Assembly: GCA_964600165.1 (NCBI GenBank)
Contig: CAZRIP010000142.1
Location: 1-7,726, forward strand
Direction: 5' to 3'
Length of the DNA stretch: 7,726 bases
Origin: CAZRIP01 sp964600165
GTDB lineage: Bacteria; Elusimicrobiota; Elusimicrobia; UBA1565; UBA9628
The position numbers and the translations under genes were made by a program. The notes below the pieces were generated by a model. That model saw only the letters and a program-made list of their open reading frames with translations, was not told where the DNA came from and did no database searches. Positions 5,588 to 7,726 of this stretch are shown piece after piece (within the stretch, counting starts at the first letter, position 1; every line of letters starts with the position of its first letter).

Positions 5588-7239
5588 CGGATGACGGCCA
5601 TGCGGCCGGTGGTCTGGCCCGCGTCGGTCTTCACTTCGAAAAGGTAGGTGCCCGAGGCGACGAGCTGGCCCGCGTCGTTCTTGCCGTCCCAGACGAGCGT
5701 CTTCAAGTCGCGGACGAGCCGGCCGCTGACGGTATAGATCTTGATCTCGGTGTTCGAGCTCTGCAGGCTCGTCGGCACCGAGAACGAGACGACGGTCGCC
5801 TGCGCGACGCGGAACGGGTTCGGAAACGCGATCGCTTTCTGATCGCCGTCGAAGTTGGCGAGCGTGCCGTTGACGGCGAGCTTCATCGAGCGGAAGACGT
5901 TGACTTGACCTGCGCCGGAGCCCGAACCCGCGGTGTGGACCGACTGGCCGCCGATGCTGTTGGCGCCGCCGCGCAGCGCCGTCTCGATCTGCGCCGGCGT
6001 CAGAGCGGGCTTGGCCGATCGCATCAACGCCATCAAGCCGGCGACGAACGGCGAAGAGAACGACGTGCCGGAGTCGCTGGTCGTGCCGCCGCCCAAGGCG
6101 TCGACGAGGACGTTGTTGCCCGGAGCGGAGACGCCGTGCGCGGCGAGCTCGGCGCCTTGGCAGCTGAACGACGCGACGTTGTTGGACGAGTCCGTGGCGC
6201 CCACGGGGATGATGCCCGCGGCGCCGGGGCCCGTGCCCGCGCAATTGGCCGGCGCGTCGACGCCGTTGGTGCCTGAGCCGTTGCAAAATTCGCTCGAGCC
6301 GTTAAAATTGCCCGCCGAAATGGCGATCGGGATGAGATTGGCCGTCAGAGTGCCGAGCTGAGCCTGCGTCAACGGCAGGCCGCTGCAGTCGGAATTGCCG
6401 CCGATGCTCATGTTGACGACGAGGTTGCCGAGCGCGGGCTTGCCCTTGAGCGTCGCGTAAACGTAGTGGATCGCGTTGGCCAGCGCGGCGTCCGTCGTAC
6501 CCGCGCAGCCCGGGTTGAAGACGCGGATCGACGCGATCTGGGCGCCCCAGGACACGCCGGCGATGCCGACCCCGTTGTTGGTCGCGGCCGCGGCGACGCT
6601 GGCGGTCTCGGTGCCGTGGCCGCAGGCCGGGACCGGCGTGCCGCCCGTGCCGCCGTTGTCGGCCGCGCACGCGGCGCCGCTCGGATTGCAAAACACGTTG
6701 ACCGTCGGATCGTTGATGTATTTCGGGATCAGGTCGGGCTGATTGACGAAATCGACGCCGGAGTCGATCATGGCGACGGTCGTCAGATTGGTCCCGCCCG
6801 TGTCGAAGTCCCACCCCGCGAAGGCGTCCGTGTTCGTCAGCGCGTACTGCTGCGGCACGCCGGGATCGCTCGGATAGGCGTTGAAGTGAAGCACGCGATT
6901 GGGCACGACCTGAACAACGCCGTGGAAGCCGTTGAGCCGGGAGAGATACGGGACGACGCTCGCCCCCGAAGAAAGAGTGACGAGGACCCAGCCCGAGACG
7001 CTCGTATCCTGCTGCGCGACGCCGCCTAGCGCGAGCAGCGCCGAATCCTTATCCGCCTGGGTCGTCGCGCTCGAGAATTGGACGAGCACCTGCTCGGCGG
7101 CGACTTCGATCGGGCCGGCGGCGCCCGCGGTCGAGCCCAAGCCGAGCTGGCCGGCCGTCAATCGCTCGATCTTGAGGTCGGAAGCGCGGACCGAGGCGGG
7201 CGAAAGAGCGAGCAGCAGCGCGGCCGCGGCGAGCCTCAC
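5584..7239 (-). CDS. Secreted subtilisin-like serine protease (S8 family) with FlgD-like C-terminal domain
   Basis: A 551-residue secreted protease. Residues 1-19 are a Sec signal peptide with cleavage likely after SVRA. Residues about 45-120 resemble the inhibitory/foldase prodomain of fervidolysin-type subtilases (QVLVQFSSA 50-58, VVQVVPNRV 108-116). The catalytic domain (about 130-450) has the full triad: D159 in VAMIDSGVD, H208 in CGHGTETASVA, S393 in SGTSFSSPFVAG, and oxyanion N311 in AISAGNFNG. Eight cysteines (184, 191, 206, 245, 285, 319, 333, 360) all lie in this domain, suggesting disulfides formed outside the cytoplasm. Residues about 458-551 are a FlgD-like/type A sorting-like beta domain with FPNPF (472-476), IYTVSGRLVRDL (501-512) and VWDGKNDAGQLVASGTYLF (516-534). 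The tail may anchor or sort the enzyme; which system is involved is unknown. GTG at 7239 overlaps the HAD stop as GTGA, with AAGGAG 11 nt upstream. Confidence 0.95.
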   Translation of the reverse strand: MRLAAAALLLALSPASVRASDLKIERLTAGQLGLGSTAGAAGPIEVAAEQVLVQFSSATTQADKDSALLALGGVAQQDTSVSGWVLVTLSSGASVVPYLSRLNGFHGVVQVVPNRVLHFNAYPSDPGVPQQYALTNTDAFAGWDFDTGGTNLTTVAMIDSGVDFVNQPDLIPKYINDPTVNVFCNPSGAACAADNGGTGGTPVPACGHGTETASVAAAATNNGVGIAGVSWGAQIASIRVFNPGCAGTTDAALANAIHYVYATLKGKPALGNLVVNMSIGGNSDCSGLPLTQAQLGTLTANLIPIAISAGNFNGSSEFCNGSGTNGVDAPANCAGTGPGAAGIIPVGATDSSNNVASFSCQGAELAAHGVSAPGNNVLVDALGGGTTSDSGTSFSSPFVAGLMALMRSAKPALTPAQIETALRGGANSIGGQSVHTAGSGSGAGQVNVFRSMKLAVNGTLANFDGDQKAIAFPNPFRVAQATVVSFSVPTSLQSSNTEIKIYTVSGRLVRDLKTLVWDGKNDAGQLVASGTYLFEVKTDAGQTTGRMAVIR

Positions 7240-7726
7240 GAGGCGACGGTCTCCTTCTTCGCGATCCCGTTCTCGCGCTTGATGATTTCCACCAAATCGT
7301 AGACGTCGTTGAGCTCGTAGTCGGCGCCGGACTCCTTGGTGTCGAAGGTGTTGCCGTACTTGGCCCAGGCCGTGCGGATCTTGACCGCCTTGGCGCCGAC
7401 GACGTCGCGGTCGGCCCAGTCGCCGACCATGATCGTCTCGGAGGGCTTGGTGCCGAGAAGCTCCAGCGCCTTTCTAAACGGCTCGGGCGCGGGCTTTTTG
7501 ACGCCGGTGTCCTCGGACGTGATGACCTGGTCGAAGTAGTGATGAAGCCCCAAGCCCACGATGCGCAGCCACACTTCCAGCCGCGGCGCGTCGGAGATGA
7601 CGGCCATCTTGATGCCGAGCTTCTGCAAGTCGGCCAGCGTCATGCCGACGTGCGGGTAAAGCACCATCGTGCCGGCCTTGGCGCGCCGATAGCCGACGAT
7701 CCCGCCGGCCAGGACCTTGTAGTCGA
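7236..7726 (-). CDS. HAD-superfamily hydrolase (N-terminus beyond window edge)
   Basis: About 163 C-terminal residues are visible; the frame stays open to the window edge, so the ATG at 7667 is internal and not the start. The family is mostly small-molecule phosphatases acting through an aspartyl-phosphate. Motif II is AVISDAP (the serine), motif III is the lysine in GVKKPAPEPFRKAL, and motif IV is MVGDWADRDVVGA, which carries the two acidic metal ligands. Spacing and the KPAPEPF segment fit the HAD IA subgroup (phosphoglycolate phosphatase, haloacid dehalogenase and similar). The DxD nucleophile motif and the cap domain lie outside, so the substrate cannot be guessed. It overlaps the protease gene by GTGA; no functional link is evident. 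Confidence 0.9.
   Translation of the reverse strand, partial: DYKVLAGGIVGYRRAKAGTMVLYPHVGMTLADLQKLGIKMAVISDAPRLEVWLRIVGLGLHHYFDQVITSEDTGVKKPAPEPFRKALELLGTKPSETIMVGDWADRDVVGAKAVKIRTAWAKYGNTFDTKESGADYELNDVYDLVEIIKRENGIAKKETVAS
7251..7256 (-). promoter_or_regulatory. Shine-Dalgarno site for the protease gene
   Basis: AAGGAG on the minus strand ends 11 nt before the GTG at 7239, inside the end of the HAD gene. The spacing is slightly long, but the signal peptide begins exactly at this GTG, so the start is well supported. Confidence 0.55.

Noticed and set aside
5402..6286. Minus-strand open frame overlapping the protease tail and the intergenic gap
   Set aside because: Arginine-rich shadow in another frame of the protease gene, whose own frame carries the catalytic serine and tail motifs.
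7236..7667. Complete 143-residue HAD protein starting at ATG 7667
   Set aside because: The frame continues upstream with sensible coding to the window edge, and the essential DxD motif is missing from the shorter form.
1..7726. CRISPR array, tRNA, rRNA, insertion sequence or prophage genes
   Set aside because: No spaced repeat series, no cloverleaf-like stretch, no transposase, integrase or phage motifs were seen in any frame.

Overview
The window is a GC-rich bacterial segment with third codon positions dominated by G and C. It is densely coding: eight genes lie on the minus strand and one very small gene lies on the plus strand. A GspE/PilB-type assembly ATPase, an HD-GYP signalling protein and an exported subtilase with a FlgD-like tail suggest a diderm, environmental bacterium. 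That tail type is common in Elusimicrobiota, Fibrobacterota and related phyla, but no marker gene is present, so the placement is a low-confidence inference.

Reading along the minus strand from the right edge, the first block is the C-terminal part of a HAD-family hydrolase (7236-7726, cut by the window end). It overlaps by 4 nt a secreted S8 subtilisin-like protease (5584-7239) with a signal peptide, prodomain, catalytic domain and C-terminal sorting/Ig-like tail. A 48-residue basic protein on the plus strand (5441-5587) converges on the protease gene, and the two stop codons share one CTAG palindrome.

The second block starts at a strong sigma70-like promoter (5304-5339) overlaid by two inverted repeats. 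From it run six tightly packed genes: Phd/YefM-type antitoxin, PIN-domain (VapC-like) toxin, DUF192 protein, methylmalonyl-CoA mutase large subunit without a B12 domain, GspE/PilB-type ATPase, and a GAF plus HD-GYP protein cut by the left window edge. Four of the five junctions overlap (ATGA, ATGA, 11 nt, GTGA) and the fifth is a 9-nt gap, so the genes look translationally coupled. The antitoxin promoter fires at, or within a base or two of, the antitoxin ATG, so its message is probably leaderless.

Functionally the window mixes an autoregulated toxin-antitoxin pair, one metabolic enzyme subunit, and a motor ATPase coupled to a likely cyclic-di-GMP phosphodiesterase. The last pair has an obvious shared theme (control of type IV pilus or type II secretion). 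The link of the TA pair and the mutase to it is positional only. I found no tRNA, rRNA, CRISPR array, insertion sequence or phage gene, and no gene-free stretch above 300 bases.
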